Assembly: GCA_028023455.1 (NCBI GenBank)
Contig: JAQFVV010006208.1
Span: forward strand, 6,744,963 to 6,808,962
Direction: 5' to 3'
Length of the DNA stretch: 64,000 nucleotides
DNA from: Epiperipatus broadwayi
Taxonomy: Eukaryota > Onychophora > Udeonychophora > Euonychophora > Peripatidae
This document shows, one piece after another, positions 44,200 through 56,095 of this stretch. The notes beneath the pieces are model-generated. The model ran no database searches and had not been told where the DNA came from. It saw only the letters and a program-made list of their open reading frames with translations. Position numbers and translations under genes: made by a program. How positions within the stretch are numbered: the first letter of the stretch is position 1; each line of letters opens with the position of its first letter.

Positions 44200-44362
44200 A
44201 TGAAAAAACAACAGTACATAGATTCGAACCGAAGTCTACTAACATCGTTTGCTCAGATAGACATGATGCTAAACACAGGATCAGAAAAGCATTACACATA
44301 GCAAGCGACCCTAGGTCCATTAATCGAAGAGAAGCATATAAACACATACATTGTGAATTCTA
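44200..44362 (+). pseudogene. Penelope-like element C-terminal fragment (a)
   Basis: Frame from about 44222 reads HRFEPKSTNIVCSDRHDAKH then RIRKALHIASDPRSINRREA. This matches the end of the PLE endonuclease at 22495-22640 (EFEP-S, VC-(E/D)RHD-K, K-A/INR-EA). Only about 48 codons survive and no YIG part is seen. Immediately upstream, GAGCGCTTTTTGAGAGAC resembles PLE terminal sequence seen at 54530. Confidence 0.72.
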
Positions 44363-44439
44363 AGAGAAGCTTATTTATTGGTTCTAACATAATAAGTTAA
44401 CTTTTATTAACATAGTATACTGAGCATGCATTCAACTAA

Positions 44440-44910
44440 CTTGTAGGCGCAAGCATGGCAACGACATTTCGAGAGAATTACGATTCATAGAAGTGGAAAT
44501 TTTATATTATAAAATGTAAATGAGTTAATTGCCATAATCCACTTTTTGGAAAGGGGATGCAGGACTCTTGATGGCGTTTGTATTGTTGGTGATGTACCAG
44601 GCCTCTTTGACCTTGGGTTTCGTGTCATTTCTCTCAGAGCAGATATTGCTAGTAGGGAGGGATTTGAATATGTTATGATGCTCGGCTTCATATTCAAAGA
44701 AATGCTGAAGTTCGATCTATTTTGGGTATGAAACCAAGCATGATCATATATTCAAACCCACCTCTGTTAGCATTGTCTACTCTGAGAGAAATGTGAAATG
44801 CAATATCAAAAGGGCCTGGCACATTGCCAATAATAAGAATACCATCAATAAGAAAGAATCTTGCGTTCTCTTTCAAAAAAGTAGATTATGTAAATTAACT
44901 CATTTACATT
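44440..44910. pseudogene. Inverted pair of Penelope-like C-terminal ends (b, c)
   Basis: On the minus strand (44485-44697) the complement encodes, in broken frames, a REMTRN-type block and LSKKWIMAINSFTFY, the typical PLE end. On the plus strand (44752-44890) SERNVKCNIKRAWHIANNKN and INKKESCVLFQK match the same segment in one frame. The two copies point away from a centre near 44725. Inverted partial copies are characteristic of PLE insertions. Confidence 0.7.
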
Positions 44911-45049
44911 TTATAATCAATGCTTTGTAAATGTCCACTTTTATAAATCTCGTAATTCTTTGGAACTGTTTTTGCTCTGATTATGGTTACAAATGAGTTG
45001 AAATCATGCTTGACATGCTGTGTTAATAGAAGTTAGCATATTATTTTTT

Positions 45050-45262
45050 CCACTCAGTGCAAGCCAGAGTAATAAATGGATGCAGTGCTCTCAGATCCAA
45101 AGCTCCTCACTGACAAAAGCCACAAGCTAGAAACTAGTCTGGGCATATTGGATGAGTAGGTGCTAGATAGGGATTTTATGCACAAGCCTTCAGGCATCCA
45201 CTGATTACTCTGGCTTGCACTGAGTGGCACTACTGCATGGAGAGTTTTGCCTGTTTAAATAA
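45050..45262 (+). repeat. Family A element, nearly complete right arm
   Basis: Starts CACTCAGTGCAAGCCAGAGT (piece of the left arm), then the right arm: AUCCAAAGCUCCUCA, core CTGACAA (A replaces G8), AAGCC/GCU stem II, GAAACTAGTCTGGGCATATT, and terminus GGAGAGTTTTGCCTGTTTA. The core mutation probably inactivates it. Confidence 0.8.
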
Positions 45263-45884
45263 GCTTTTCTTAGTATACACAACATATGTGTTTATTATTG
45301 AATTATATTGCTTTAAGAAAAGTTAAAACATTACTTTGGAATTAAGATAAAGTTTAGTAATTTATTAAAGAAAAAGGTTTAGTAATAATAATTCTTATTA
45401 CTGACATTTACAGTAATTGAATTCTTGCATCATTCTAACATCGTTTGAATGGCTATTAGTACTATTAATTTTTCCCCCACAAAATTACCCTTAAAAATAT
45501 TTGAATGAATAAACTTGAAGATTATAATCTCCCTGTATATGAGGAAGATATTAAGTGCTTTTTAGTATTAAAAACTTTTTGTATGCAGGCAAAATACCAT
45601 TAATCCAAAATTCTGATACAAGGGCTCTTTTTACCAGATTCCAAGATTAGATCTTTTACATTCACATAGAAAATCTAAACTCTACTATCCTAACAACAAC
45701 AACAACAAAAAAAAACTACCAGCTTCTTGTAATTACTGTTATTATTTTGTAGGTATTTATTGAAACTTCTTTTTTTTTACTTAATTTTATTTATAAATGT
45801 GTGTACTCACTAATTTATTTATTTCATTAAATGATTAATTATACTTCACATTGCATAAATTTGCATACACTAAGTTTATGCACA

Positions 45885-46010
45885 ACGTTTTACTGGGAAT
45901 TCCATTATAGGCTATGATTATGGGAACTAAATGTTCCTGAAAGCGCTTAGCCTTTATATTTAGTTTATTATTATAGCTTCATGTTTTCTGCATTTTAGCA
46001 CAATATAAAC
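45885..46010 (+). repeat. Penelope-like 3' terminal fragment
   Basis: Contains GGGAACTAAATGTTCCTGAA and AGCGCTTAGCC followed by TTTAGTTTATTATTATAGCTTC. The same pattern (GAAAGCGCT(T/C)AG, then AATTTAGTTT and TATAGCTTTACG) lies downstream of PLE coding at 22720-22830 and alone at 49860-49975. Confidence 0.55.
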
Positions 46011-46134
46011 ATTAATTTATTTATTGTAAAAGTTTTCCAAATCCACAAAACATATACCAATTATCTTTTTCAATATGTTTTTCTAAATGATATTTAGTTC
46101 TCTTTTCTTTAATTAATGTAATTATTATAAACTC

Positions 46135-46340
46135 ATTATAATCGAGTATTGAGAAAAAGTAATAGCTGAAATTGAAAACTTTTATATTGTGCTAAACATG
46201 TTTCAGCAGACCACTGCCGGAATCACAGTGCTATTTTAATTACAGCACTGATTCTGGCAGCGCTTTGCCGAAAGCATACTTATAGCAATATAAAAGTCTT
46301 GAATTTCAACTATTACTTTTTCTTAATACTCGGTTATAAC
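46135..46340. repeat. Palindrome, about 200 bp
   Basis: Outer arms CGAGTATTGAGAAAAAGTAA / complement at 46308-46332. Inner arms GCCGGAATCACAGTGCT / AGCACTGATTCTGGC. No hammerhead boxes recognised. Confidence 0.85.
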
Positions 46341-46520
46341 ATGTTTATAATATTTTCTGAAATTGTTCTAACAACCCATATAACATCTCTTGTACTTTTC
46401 CCTTTTTAACTTTTTGAAAACAAAACTAATATCTATTAAAAAACATATCGATACAATTTTTCTTTTTAGTAGAAAAGAATAATTAGGAAATAAAGTACAT
46501 ATTTTTTTTTAAATTTGCAG

Positions 46521-46823
46521 TTGTTCCTGAAGCATGTGCTGCCCCAGTTGTGATAGGATATTCTAGTACTTCAGCTACAATAACATGGCAGTCTCCTGTT
46601 AATGATGGCGGTAGTCCTGTTATTGGTTATCAAGTTGAAAAACTAACTGGAATTAGCCCTGAGTGGATTAGAGTAAGTAAGGAGCAATTAAATACAACTG
46701 TCTTCAATATAAGTAATTTGACCGAAGGAGAATCTTATCAATTCCGAGTCATTGCTGAGAATAAGGCTGGTGAGGGTAAACCAAGTGAAGCATCACTACC
46801 CATAGTTGCAAAAGATGTAACAG
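46521..46823 (+). CDS. Titin/twitchin-like giant protein, FN3 exon 2, module 1
   Basis: A 303-nt exon (101 codons), phase 1 at both ends, with one complete FN3 domain: VPEACAAPVVIGYSSTSATI, tryptophan in TWQSPVNDGGSPVIGYQVEK, SPEWIRVSKEQLNTT, FNISNLTEGESYQFRVIAEN, KAGEGKPSEASLPIVAKDVT. The NL-EG--Y-FRV-AEN-AG-G pattern is typical of titin and twitchin FN3 domains that follow another FN3. It is the second FN3 of the Ig-FN3-FN3 module; its counterpart in module 2 would lie beyond 64000. Acceptor TTTGCAG, donor GTAATT. Confidence 0.94.
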
Positions 46824-46854
46824 GTAATTGCATATATATAATAATGCTCAAAGT

Positions 46855-47095
46855 GTAATAATGTTCAAAGCTAAATCGATTTATAAAGTAATCATTAAAA
46901 ACCAATCAACACTTAGACAATATCAATAACAGTCAACAATCTCAAACTGTTGTCAAGGCAATTTCCTTTTAACAATAAAGGTGGAATCCCACTTTATTGT
47001 TATAAGGAGATTGCCTTGACAACTGATTGAGATTGTTATTGATCTTGGGATTGTCCTAAGTGTTGACTGGTTTTTAATGATATATGTTGTAACAC
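46855..47095. repeat. Palindrome, about 240 bp
   Basis: Arms AACCAATCAACACTTAGACA / complement (47057-47076), ATAACAGTCAACAATCTCAA / complement, AGGCAATTTCC and AACAATAAAG / complement. Related to 13845-14045. Its left end starts about 30 bp past the FN3 exon donor. Confidence 0.85.
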
Positions 47096-47290
47096 TTCTA
47101 AAACAACATAGTGTGGGTGCAGAAATATATATAAAGTCAAAAGGAAAAGTAGAAATAAACACTGACAAATTTTTTTTTAGATATTTTTGTACATTTCCTG
47201 GGATTAAAATAATCATAGTAAAAGGGTTAAATAAATTTGAATTTAAAATAATATTTTATTATGAAATAAATAGCTAAAAAGTAATAATAA
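47080..47290. repeat. Dispersed repeat shared with 50690-50885
   Basis: Both begin TGTAACACTTCT and share GGAAAAGTAGAAA, AGATATTTTT, AAAATAATCATAGTAAAAG, TTTTATTATGAAATAAATA. The 50690 copy is preceded by AGAAGGGGAGTTA, a purine-rich tract such as stands before an LTR. They may be ends of an LTR element, but no coding region is evident. Confidence 0.6.
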
Positions 47291-49859
47291 ATATTTTTAT
47301 TGAATTCTGATTTTGAAATTAAAAACAAACATGTTCAACTGATAATTATAAAATTTTTATCTATTTTGAAATCTTTTTAATCAGTTGATCAAAATTTCTA
47401 TCTAAGTAGAAATTTTTTAGATCATTCTTTGATGAAAGTAAATTGAAATCAACTTTTTACAATCAAGAGAGATACAAAACAGTTTAAATTATACAGTCTC
47501 TAGTGTTTTTGTCACATCGCCCAACCAAGACTATAAAAGGTTTGGATAAAAAGATTATAATAGTTTGGAGTTGAGTTGACTAATAATATTTTTTGAGAAG
47601 CAGTTAGCAGAGTTGGTTGGTTTTCAGAGCTATACAGATAGCTACCATAAATCAGGTGTAGCTGAATTCAAGACTAGATCCAGAAGCAGTCTACTAGTTC
47701 ACTATGTTGGAGTTTAGATGTACTTTGAAGATAGACCCAACTTTTTTGTATCTATCTAAAGCGGACATATTAGCTGGCTGGTCTGAAATCTCAGTGAAAC
47801 CAAGTCAATGCGAACCATTAATTGATTATACCTTTCCTGATGGTGACACTACCTGGATTATACTTTTTGTGATGAGACAGTTCTGGATTGGCTCTTACCA
47901 AGAAAAATCTCAGCTTGCTAAAGAAGCAATTATATATATATATATATGCTGATGTATCTAGATGCAAGGGCATCTCATTGTATTCATATAAAGTGAGTTG
48001 TTTTAAAATAATTTATTTAAAAATGACATTTTAAAAATGATATATATATAGAATAATATTTTAAATTGTCTACAATCTATATTTTTAACTTTAAAGCATT
48101 ATAATTAAGAGCAACCTGTGATGTTGATATCTATATATAGAGAAGGATATTTTAAATTTTATATAAAAAAAATCTTTTTAGATTAGAAAAAAAATATACC
48201 TGCTATATTATTTTTAAAGATGTTTATAAATTTTAATCAACAGTGATCTGTTAGGGGAGAGTGTGTTATAGGATAGTACTTTTATTAAAGAAAAAAGAGA
48301 ACTAATCAGCAAAGTGTAATACTTACAATAAAATAATGAATGGGTTTTATAGACTTCTAAATGGAAGTAATTATAGAAAAAGTATTTTAATTATTTATTT
48401 ATTTTGATAAATTGAAACATGATAAAAAATGAATGTCATTTATATGTTAGTCAATTATATATGTGTGTGTCATATAAACCCATTGCAGTATTTTATATCA
48501 TTTAAAAGTGATAACTATAAATGTTTATTTCATGTCAGTTGAAATATATTCATTGTATATTATAAAATGCACATCTGTGCATATATATATATATACATTT
48601 TATGTAAACCCATTAAGAGGTATTGTAAATCAATGTAGTAACTTGAATTTTGTATTAATCATGTAAATCACAATGTGATAATTTTTTTAATTATATATCA
48701 AAAAGGCTTAATTGATATGTGTATAGCAATATTCTACAGGACTTAGTTTCATTTTTTGTTATTGTTATTAATAAACTTGAATTCAATTGTTAGAATTATT
48801 CCAGTGAACTTTTAAAGTTTTAGAACATTATTGTATTGCATCATCTCTTCATCACAATACAGTTATAGAGCTTGTGTTTTCTGAACTAGATTTGAGCATA
48901 ATGATCTGATATATAAAAGGGGATGTATATTTAGTGCTTAGGAGCATCCAGATATTTTGATTGGTACTAAGAGTATATGCTTTAAAGCTCCTGCCCTAAA
49001 TTTTATTTTAGTTTAGTCTTTATTAGAATTTAAGTTTATAGTTGGCCAGTACAGTAATGGTACTAAATGACAGAGCATTGATGATGATCAGCATGTTTTA
49101 ATATCTCAGCATTATTCATTTTGTTGTATTCTGATGGATGAGAACTTAGTTTGTGCATCCAAGTTATGTTTAAATAATTGCCCCAAGCAGGCAAAGGCTA
49201 ACTAGTTGGCCTGGTCTTCAATCGACCCATTTCAAATCCAGTCACCAGATTGACTGTTGATTTATTTTGATTCTTGATCATTCACTGATGATGAATGGTT
49301 ATCACTTGAGCATTACTTATACATATTGATAATGATGGTGAATTTATTTAATTATACCTGTAGTTACTCTAATGAGTTAACTGGGCTGATCTCTCAGAGC
49401 GATATCAAGATCTCTCATGCTCTTTGATATATAAAATTACTTATATGTTTTTTGATATTGAACATTACTTTAATATCTTATTATTTTAATACTTTTTTAA
49501 ATATCTCTTACTTTAATCATTACTTTGTATTTTTTGTTATAATCATTATTTTGAAATATTTTCCATTGAACTGGGGTTGATGATGATTTTCCATCACCCA
49601 GGTATGACCATCCCATCCAAATTACCCATCTTGTTATAAATGACAACCCAACTGAGGGCCAATGATGATAATATACTGGTGGCAATCATAAATGGCTGCC
49701 CAACTTAGGGCTGATTATCGATCACATACTAGTGATTCATCATTACAAAATTATCACTAACCTTGATCTCAACCACAACTGAGAAAGAAAAAGAGTATAC
49801 ATTTTATGCAGAATTAATTTTAAATTAACTGAAATATGGGACAAGAGTATTGATGGTTA

Positions 49860-49975
49860 TATGAGAAGTACATCTTCTTGAAAGCGCTCAGACAATTTAA
49901 TTTAGTTTCCAATTTGTTGTTATAGCTTTACGTTGGAAGTGTGAAAGCACGATTTAATATTATTAAATTATAAAA
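49860..49975 (+). repeat. Penelope-like 3' terminal fragment
   Basis: GAGAAGTACATCTTCTTGAA, AGCGCTCAGACAATTTAATT, TATAGCTTTACGTTGGAAGTG, matching 22690-22810. No coding part is attached. Confidence 0.6.
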
Positions 49976-50237
49976 TAGTAGTTTTCATGTATGTTTAAAG
50001 AAGTTTATGTTTAGAGTTAAATAGAAAATCGATGATTTGGGAGATTGTTAGTGGGTGTTTGATTGTTGAAGTGTGTTTACTGTATTTTCAGTTTTGATGG
50101 ATGGAGAGTTTTTGTTAGCGTGCTATGTTTTCATTCAATTTCATGGGGTGTTCTATCTCACCTATTGCTCCAACGCATTTTCTGATTTCATATTGTTTAT
50201 TACAGAGCCGTTAACATAGACCTGCCATAAGCCTACA

Positions 50238-50400
50238 AGAAAGGAGCAACGCATAGTTCTATATTTTTCAGCCCCTAAGACTCAATGAAGCAGGGCATAG
50301 TTATGTATTTTCCAGCCTCTAAGTCTCCAAGAAATGGAACACGGCATAGCTTGCACTTTTCAGCCTCTCCAAGGAAGCAGAGCATTGCAAAGAATTTTGC
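50238..50400 (+). repeat. Degenerate 45-bp tandem repeats
   Basis: Four units share GCA-(T/C)GGCATAG, TTTTCAGCC(C/T)CTAAG and (A/G)AGAA. Spacing is 40-50 bp. The run is open in one frame (50285-50497) but shows no known domain. Confidence 0.55.
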
Positions 50401-50686
50401 ATTATCCTTATCATGGATTGTGGTAGCTTATAGTATCTCAATTGAAGTAGCTCTCTTGGTATTCATGGTGAATTGTCTACTTAAGTCCAATTGCTGAACT
50501 ATTTAACTCAGAATTGTAGGTCACTATTCATTCTGTTAGCTGTTAAGTGCATATCAGGTCTCTAAAAAAAATTGATGAGTACATAGTTTGCGGCTTTCTT
50601 TTGATTAAACATGTATATTATGTAAAATATTATTAGATAGGTGTTTCATTTCTGTTTTCCTTTTTCACCAGAAGGGGAGTTATGTA

Positions 50687-50890
50687 ACACTTCTGTTATA
50701 TGGCACACAATAACTTAGTGCGTACATAAATATATATAAAAGTTGAAAGGAAAAGTAGAAAACACAAACAAAAATTTTGTAGATATTTTTCTATATTTTT
50801 TGGAATAAAACAATCATAGTAAAAGAGTTAAATAATTTTGGATTTAAAATAGTATTTTATTATGAAATAAATATTTAAAAAGGTCCAAGC
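50687..50890. repeat. Dispersed repeat with preceding purine tract
   Basis: Second copy of the 47080-47290 repeat. AGAAGGGGAGTTA at about 50672-50684 stands directly before TGTAACACTTCT. The pair TG start plus purine tract suggests an LTR; the CA end was not located. Confidence 0.5.
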
Positions 50891-51019
50891 AATTACATAT
50901 GATTGAAATGGAACAAGGCAGAGAGGTAAGAAGACACGGATCATTTCTGAATCCATTTATGTGACCTATGACGCATAAAGATAAAAAAAATTGTATGAGT
51001 GTGTGTGCAGATATAATTA

Positions 51020-51465
51020 GTTAAAAATAAAAGACTTTATCTTGTGTTTGGAAAGGAGAGTATTCAATTTAAACAGTGTTCTGTCTGTAAAGTACATGTG
51101 CTGTGGTTTAAGCTACGTTATTTTTTATAATTTATATAAAAACATCATGCTATATAAATATATTTACATATATTTAAGTTTCCATCTAATAATGACGTAT
51201 TGTATATTGTTAAAAAATTTCACAAGTGTCATTAATAAAAATTATATGATTAGTAATCTAAAGTGATTAATCAAAATCTTCACGCTCTCAGTTCCAAATA
51301 CTTCAGATTGGCCCATACATATAGCTTGGGTGAAAAAGATAAAAGTATCCAATCTATCCTTTAAAAAGTCTATCTTGTGTTTGGAAAGGAGAGTAGTTAG
51401 TTTAAATAGTGTCCCATCTGTAAAGTGCATGTGCCGTGGTTTAAGCTACATTATTATTTATAAAT
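51020..51465. repeat. Direct repeat pair, about 100 bp
   Basis: TATCTTGTGTTTGGAAAGGA at 51038 and 51371 opens two copies that continue with TTTAAA(C/T)AGTGT and TGTAAAG(T/C)(A/G)CATGTGC and end GTGGTTTAAGCTAC. About 230 bp of unrelated DNA separates them. No TSD or inverted ends found. Confidence 0.75.
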
Positions 51466-52969
51466 AAAAGGATAGTAAATCCATTCTACAAAGTTAGTAT
51501 TGATGATTCCCAAAATTATGCAAAATAAAAAAATTAAATTGATAGGCTAATTTTCAGAGAAGCAGTAATCTAATTAATTATGCAATTAGAAAAAGCAAAT
51601 GAAAACTGCTGAACTAGACGTGTGTGAGTAGATCAATGTTGTGTGTAAGCATTGAACAGTGGCAAAATATGTTGTTAAGCAAACATACAGTACAATATGA
51701 GACCAGTTAACAGTGAAGAGTCAGCAAAGCTTAAATGTGCAGTAAAATAGAATGCAGCATTGCAGTTAACACTGCGAAATGCAATGTGGCATACATTTGT
51801 ATTGAGCAGTGTAATAGCATAATTGTCAGAGAATGCTAGAAACTTCCCTACTTCTAATTGCAAAGTTATTTGTGAAGGCAACCAGAAAACCACTAATTGA
51901 AGTTAGTAATACTATACTAATATTATATTTTGTATTCACAGTAATAAGCTCTTTTTTCTTAAGTTTAGATTTATTGTGCATTTATTTTCTAAAAATAAAT
52001 TAATGAGTATACAGATGGTGTAAGTAAGTCTGATCCTTATATACATTACTGACAATATTTGAAAATAGCTGGTTAACTGCAAAGTTATTTATATTAATCT
52101 AACTGCTATATATGTAGTACAAAAAACATTGTTATTGGTAGTGGAGAATTCTAAACATTTTAAGTTATATCTGTTGTTAAATATGAATATTTTATAGTTC
52201 CCACTCTATTCATCATCTATGATAGTAATACAAGGAAAATAATACTTATTACTATTCACTTGAAACTTCTGGCTTCTGTATTAAGATAATTTATTTTGCT
52301 TATTTAGCATATTATGTCAGCACATTAAAATTCAACACCAACAGTTCTTAACCAATCAAGAGCCAAATCCTCCAAGTTACTTAGAGCAAAGTTAAGTTAA
52401 TTGAAGATAATGCTGTCAAAAGTGATATATTGAATGACAACCTGATTTAGTTTTCAATCCACTAGCTACTGAAATTGTCGATTTTAAAAAGTCTTTCTAT
52501 ATTTGACTTATCAAATATATGATGATATGAAGATAATAAAAATCATTCTTTTTAAAAAATGGTTGAAGCTATCCATCTGATGAGAGATGTTATTTAATGC
52601 GCTAATGGTGAAACAATTTTTAAACTGTTGATTACTTTCCCAAAGTCATAAAAATTGCAAATAGTTTGAGAGCTGAAAAAGATGTCATGAAGTACTAGTT
52701 AGGACCATTTATCGGCCCTTTCCAATTATAGGACCATGTACCTGTCATGTCCATTATCTGAAGAATCTTGGAAATTTTTTAGATTAGAATTTTTTTTTGT
52801 AATAATAACTCTATAACTATCCTAAATAATAATTCATTATTGATCAGCAAATGGCTATCTAGATATTATATTCCTATAAATTTTTTTAACAAATATGGGT
52901 TAATCAGGTAAATATGAATGCTATGATTGTGAAAATAAACAGTATGATTCTAATAAAATGTAGCCTTCA

Positions 52970-53520
52970 TCACTTGTGAGGGATGCTGTGTCCACAAGTA
53001 TGACTGAGCGGCCAACAAATGAATACATACATAAAAAAACTCACAATATTTTAAGTAATCAGAATAGCAAATAGTCTGCAACAACACAATCTCAACAGTT
53101 CACTAATGTTCAATTCCCACAATGTACTTTCAGGCTGCCTGCTACTAAAACGGTTCATAATGGGCTCGATTTATGCACACTTTGGCCCCAGTCCAGTTTA
53201 GCTGCACATGAACACATTGTAATATAGCACTGTGACTGACTTTAAGCTCCTTTCAGCTTCCATCTCTGCAACAGTAACTTCATTTGAAACCAATGGGAAA
53301 TCAACTCTACGTTTAGTTGCTATTCGGACAGTTTCCTCAGGCTACGGACTCCCAAACTCTGTGGGCCTATTAAGCTATTGCCCGTGAACCCATTTCCACT
53401 AAGCACTGCGCATTAACCGCAGCGTTGACCCTAGATCTCGCCTACATCAGAATTGAACTGGAAAGTCAACTGGAGATACACTTGAATGGCCTGACATATT
53501 GTTATGTACTCTTTTTATAG
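52970..53520. repeat. Family L dispersed repeat, copy 3
   Basis: Longest copy. Shares ACAAATGAATACATACATAA, CAACAGTTCAC, CAATTCCCACAATGTAC, TAGCTGCACATGAACACATT, TTTAAGCTCCTTTCAGC and AAATCAACTC with copies 1 and 2. Inside, an older partial duplication repeats TAAGCTATTGCCCGTGAACC. No open frame. Confidence 0.65.
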
Positions 53521-54116
53521 TTTTCTGATAACTGCTACAATTAATTACCTTCTCCATATAAGGTATGGTCTCTTATCTAGAAATATTTACAATCAGCGAA
53601 TATTTCTTGGAATTTTATTGATCGCCATTACGTTAATTCTTTAATTAAATTTTTATCAGTTATCAGTTCACGATTTTAAAAAAATCTCTGTAATAAATTC
53701 TAGTTTTTCTGGAGTGCACAAACTTATATAAAACTTTTACAAAATACAACAAGGGACCATCATATTTCTAAAAGCATTGAGTTGCGGGTTTTTTGCTATT
53801 TTCCCATGAAATTGCTTTTTTATGAATAGGTAAAAATAATGCTATTTTTTTTCTTACATAAAGAAAGAATGTGTGCATTTGTGTAGTGTAAAAAAATTAT
53901 TCAGTCTATCTTTTTTTATATCATTTGTTTATATAAATATTTTTTTAACATGCTTTCCGTTATTTATTCTTTTTTTTTTTTAAGTCATGGTTTAATAACA
54001 ATGATATATTATATTTTTATACTGTATCAGCTTAATGATTGTTTTTTGAAAATGCTAAAGTTTACTAAGACTGTAGTAAATTTTGTCCAAGTAACTTTTG
54101 TCCAAATATTTTGTAG

Positions 54117-54230
54117 TTGCTGTAGATATGGAAGAAATCTGTGAACTTCCAGAACCAATTCCCACTCCTGTTATTACAGCAGGAGAAGTTGTTCAAGAAT
54201 TATTTGATGAGGCTGTTGGGAAAAAAAAAG
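54117..54230 (+). CDS. Titin/twitchin-like giant protein, linker exon 5 (module 2)
   Basis: A 114-nt exon between ATATTTTGTAG and GTATTA, phase 1 at both ends, about 38 residues: AVDMEEICELPEPIPTPVIT then AGEVVQELFDEAVGKKK. It aligns with the linker exon at 26375-26485, and both are followed by an Ig exon, which fixes the module boundary. Proline-rich then helical-looking, with a lysine end. The intron upstream is open in the same frame, which could extend a naive gene model; the acceptor and the phase rule this out. Confidence 0.85.
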
Positions 54231-54344
54231 GTATTAACAATGTTAAAACTTATTACTTTACTCCTATTTATAAGTCATTTAAATTACATATCCTATAAAG
54301 TTTACTTAGATTTGTAGCTATTATTAACTTATATATATATATAT

Positions 54345-54655
54345 AATATTATTACTATTTGCAGGATATTCCGTGTAGTGAATATCCTGCAAATAGTAAC
54401 AATAATATGACATCTTTTGTCTGGGAAAATATTAGAATTAACTTATATATATATAAAATTATTTTTCTAATATATTTTTTGCATGTTATGCAAACAAGTG
54501 AAGCTCAATTTCAAGAGAATTATATGGCTGAGCGCTTTTGGGAACCTTTAGATAGGTTATGAATATGGGATCTAAAGGTTCCCAAAAGCGCTCAGCTGTA
54601 TAATTCTCTTGAAATTGAGCTTCATTTGTTTGCATATTGCGCAAGTTGTAACTTA
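54345..54655. repeat. Two adjacent palindromes, one with PLE-like terminus
   Basis: A small one (54345-54405) pairs TTACTATTTGCAGGATATTC with its complement. A larger one (54484-54640) pairs GAAGCTCAATTTCAAGAGAA and GAGCGCTTTTGGGAACCTTT with their complements around a 20-bp loop. The GCGCTTT(T/C)(C/G)GGAAC motif also ends PLE copies, so the second is probably a head-to-head PLE terminal relic. Confidence 0.82.
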
Positions 54656-55236
54656 CTACTCGAAGGTAAAGTACAAACAAGAATTTTATTTTAATATATT
54701 TTTTTGTTAATTATGTATAAAGTAATTAATCCATCTTTTGAAAATTCAAAGTTAAATGTCCCAAATATTTATTCATGTATAAACTTTTTAACTAACATGA
54801 ATTAGATAATTAGCAGCTAAATAATTAGGATTTTAAACAAGCTGAATTAATGGTGGAAATAGGATTTCCTAGAATGTGCAATTTACAATCACATTCCAAA
54901 AAATATTATTAAAAATGCATTGATAATTTAAAAAGCTTTGGAAATTAGAATTATGTTAATAGATCATGATTCATTTGTCAGTAAAAGAACTTACAAACAT
55001 ATGTTAGTTTTTAAAATGATTTATTTTGTAGCCATTAGTATTGAAAGTATTATTTCATTTATGGAATATATAGTTTTTCCATACTTGAAGAATTTTCCCA
55101 ATTTTTCTTTTAGAAAGCTGATTGCTTAATGTAAAATAGTTTCCACAAATGATTTAAAATGTCTTTTTTCATAATATGGATAAACAAATAAGTTTAGAAA
55201 ATAACTTGTACAAAATGATTCAAATCTTACCCCAAA

Positions 55237-55369
55237 AATAATGTGACATATCTTGCATTGGTGGTCAAGAGGTCAGCGTGACTGCCTTGCAGGCAGTTGC
55301 CCGGGTTGCAGGTTCGCGTCCTGGCCGATGCTATGACACTTTAAAAAAATAATAATAATAATGTGACAT
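55237..55369 (+). mobile_element. tRNA-like SINE, copy 3, 13-bp duplication
   Basis: Body 55250-55356 flanked by AATAATGTGACAT (55237-55249 and 55357-55369). A-box-like TGGTCAAGAGGTCAGCG, B box GGTTCGCGTCC, end CGATGCTATGACAC and a tail of A-rich AAT repeats. It lies 120 bp before the second Ig exon. Confidence 0.93.
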
Positions 55370-55488
55370 GTAATCATTATTCAGAAAGATTTTTGAAGCT
55401 TTTGTTTTATTTAATTTGTATATATTAAAAAAATATTTTATCAATAATCTTACCAAATAAACAAAAACATTTTTTTTTGTTTTTGCAG

Positions 55489-55764
55489 CACCATCTTATA
55501 CTTTACCTAATGATGTTGTAAATGTTGAGAAGGGTAAAACATTAATTCTCCAAGTACCATTCTCCGGAGAACCCAGTCCAGATACCAAGTGGATTTTTGC
55601 TGAAGAAATACTACATTCTGGACCTCTTACGAAAATTGAAGTTTTGGACAATGTAGCTATTCTTACTGTGAAAGAAGTTGATAAAGAAAACGTCGGTGTT
55701 TACACTCTGACTCTTGAAAATGAAGTTTCGAAAGTTGAAGTTCCTGTCACAGTTAAACTATTAG
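55489..55764 (+). CDS. Titin/twitchin-like giant protein, Ig (I-set) exon, module 2
   Basis: A 276-nt exon (92 codons), phase 1 at both ends. The I-set fold is evident: APSYTLPNDVVNVEKGKTLI, FSGEPSPDTKWIFAEE with the strand C tryptophan, then VLDNVAILTVKEVDKENVGV, YTLTLENEVSKVEVPVTVKL. Strand F carries N in place of the usual D-S (DKENVGVYTL). Both canonical cysteines are absent, as in its partner at 32678-32953. Equal length and about half identity to that partner support duplication of the whole module. Acceptor TTTTTGCAG, donor GTGAAT. Confidence 0.94.
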
Positions 55765-56095
55765 GTGAATATTTTCACGTTTTAAATAATATACAATGTA
55801 GCTTATTTAATTTAAATGTAAATAATACAAAATATTTCTGAATTCAAAGTTTAAACTGTTTTTTTAAATTAGTTTACAAAATTAAGTTTAGTTTTTTTTT
55901 ATTGTTTTGTTTGATGATTAAAAAATTATATCATTTGAATTTGTGTTTCAATGAAAATATTTTTTGGCTGTTACGGAAAATGAAGAAAGAAAGTCAATTT
56001 AAGAAACCTAATTTTATTGGGCTCTATTTTATATCTTTATTTTTCTTTGACCATATTATTTTCATTAGATTAATTTGCATTAATAATTATGTTAT

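Larger units (their letters stand above)
39131..46520 (+). other. Intron between the FN3 exons of module 1
   Basis: 7.4-kb GT-AG intron with four family J copies, one D-like palindrome, three PLE ends and a family A element. Positions 39140-40640 contain a stretch with higher GC (39290-39520 and 39940-40310) that I do not recognise. Positions 43020-44090 and 45270-45880 are plain AT-rich. Confidence 0.75.
46824..54116 (+). other. Intron between FN3 exon 2 and linker exon 5
   Basis: 7.3-kb GT-AG intron, the least repeat-dense of the large ones. Contains the palindrome 46855-47095, a dispersed pair (47080/50690), short degenerate repeats near 50240, a direct repeat near 51020/51363 and family L copy 3. 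Positions 47300-50090, 51480-52960 and 53530-54110 show no recognisable feature besides microsatellites. Confidence 0.75.
54231..55488 (+). other. Intron between linker exon 5 and the second Ig exon
   Basis: The shortest intron in the window (1.26 kb, GT-AG). It contains two palindromes and a SINE. The rest (54700-55230) is AT-rich. Confidence 0.8.
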
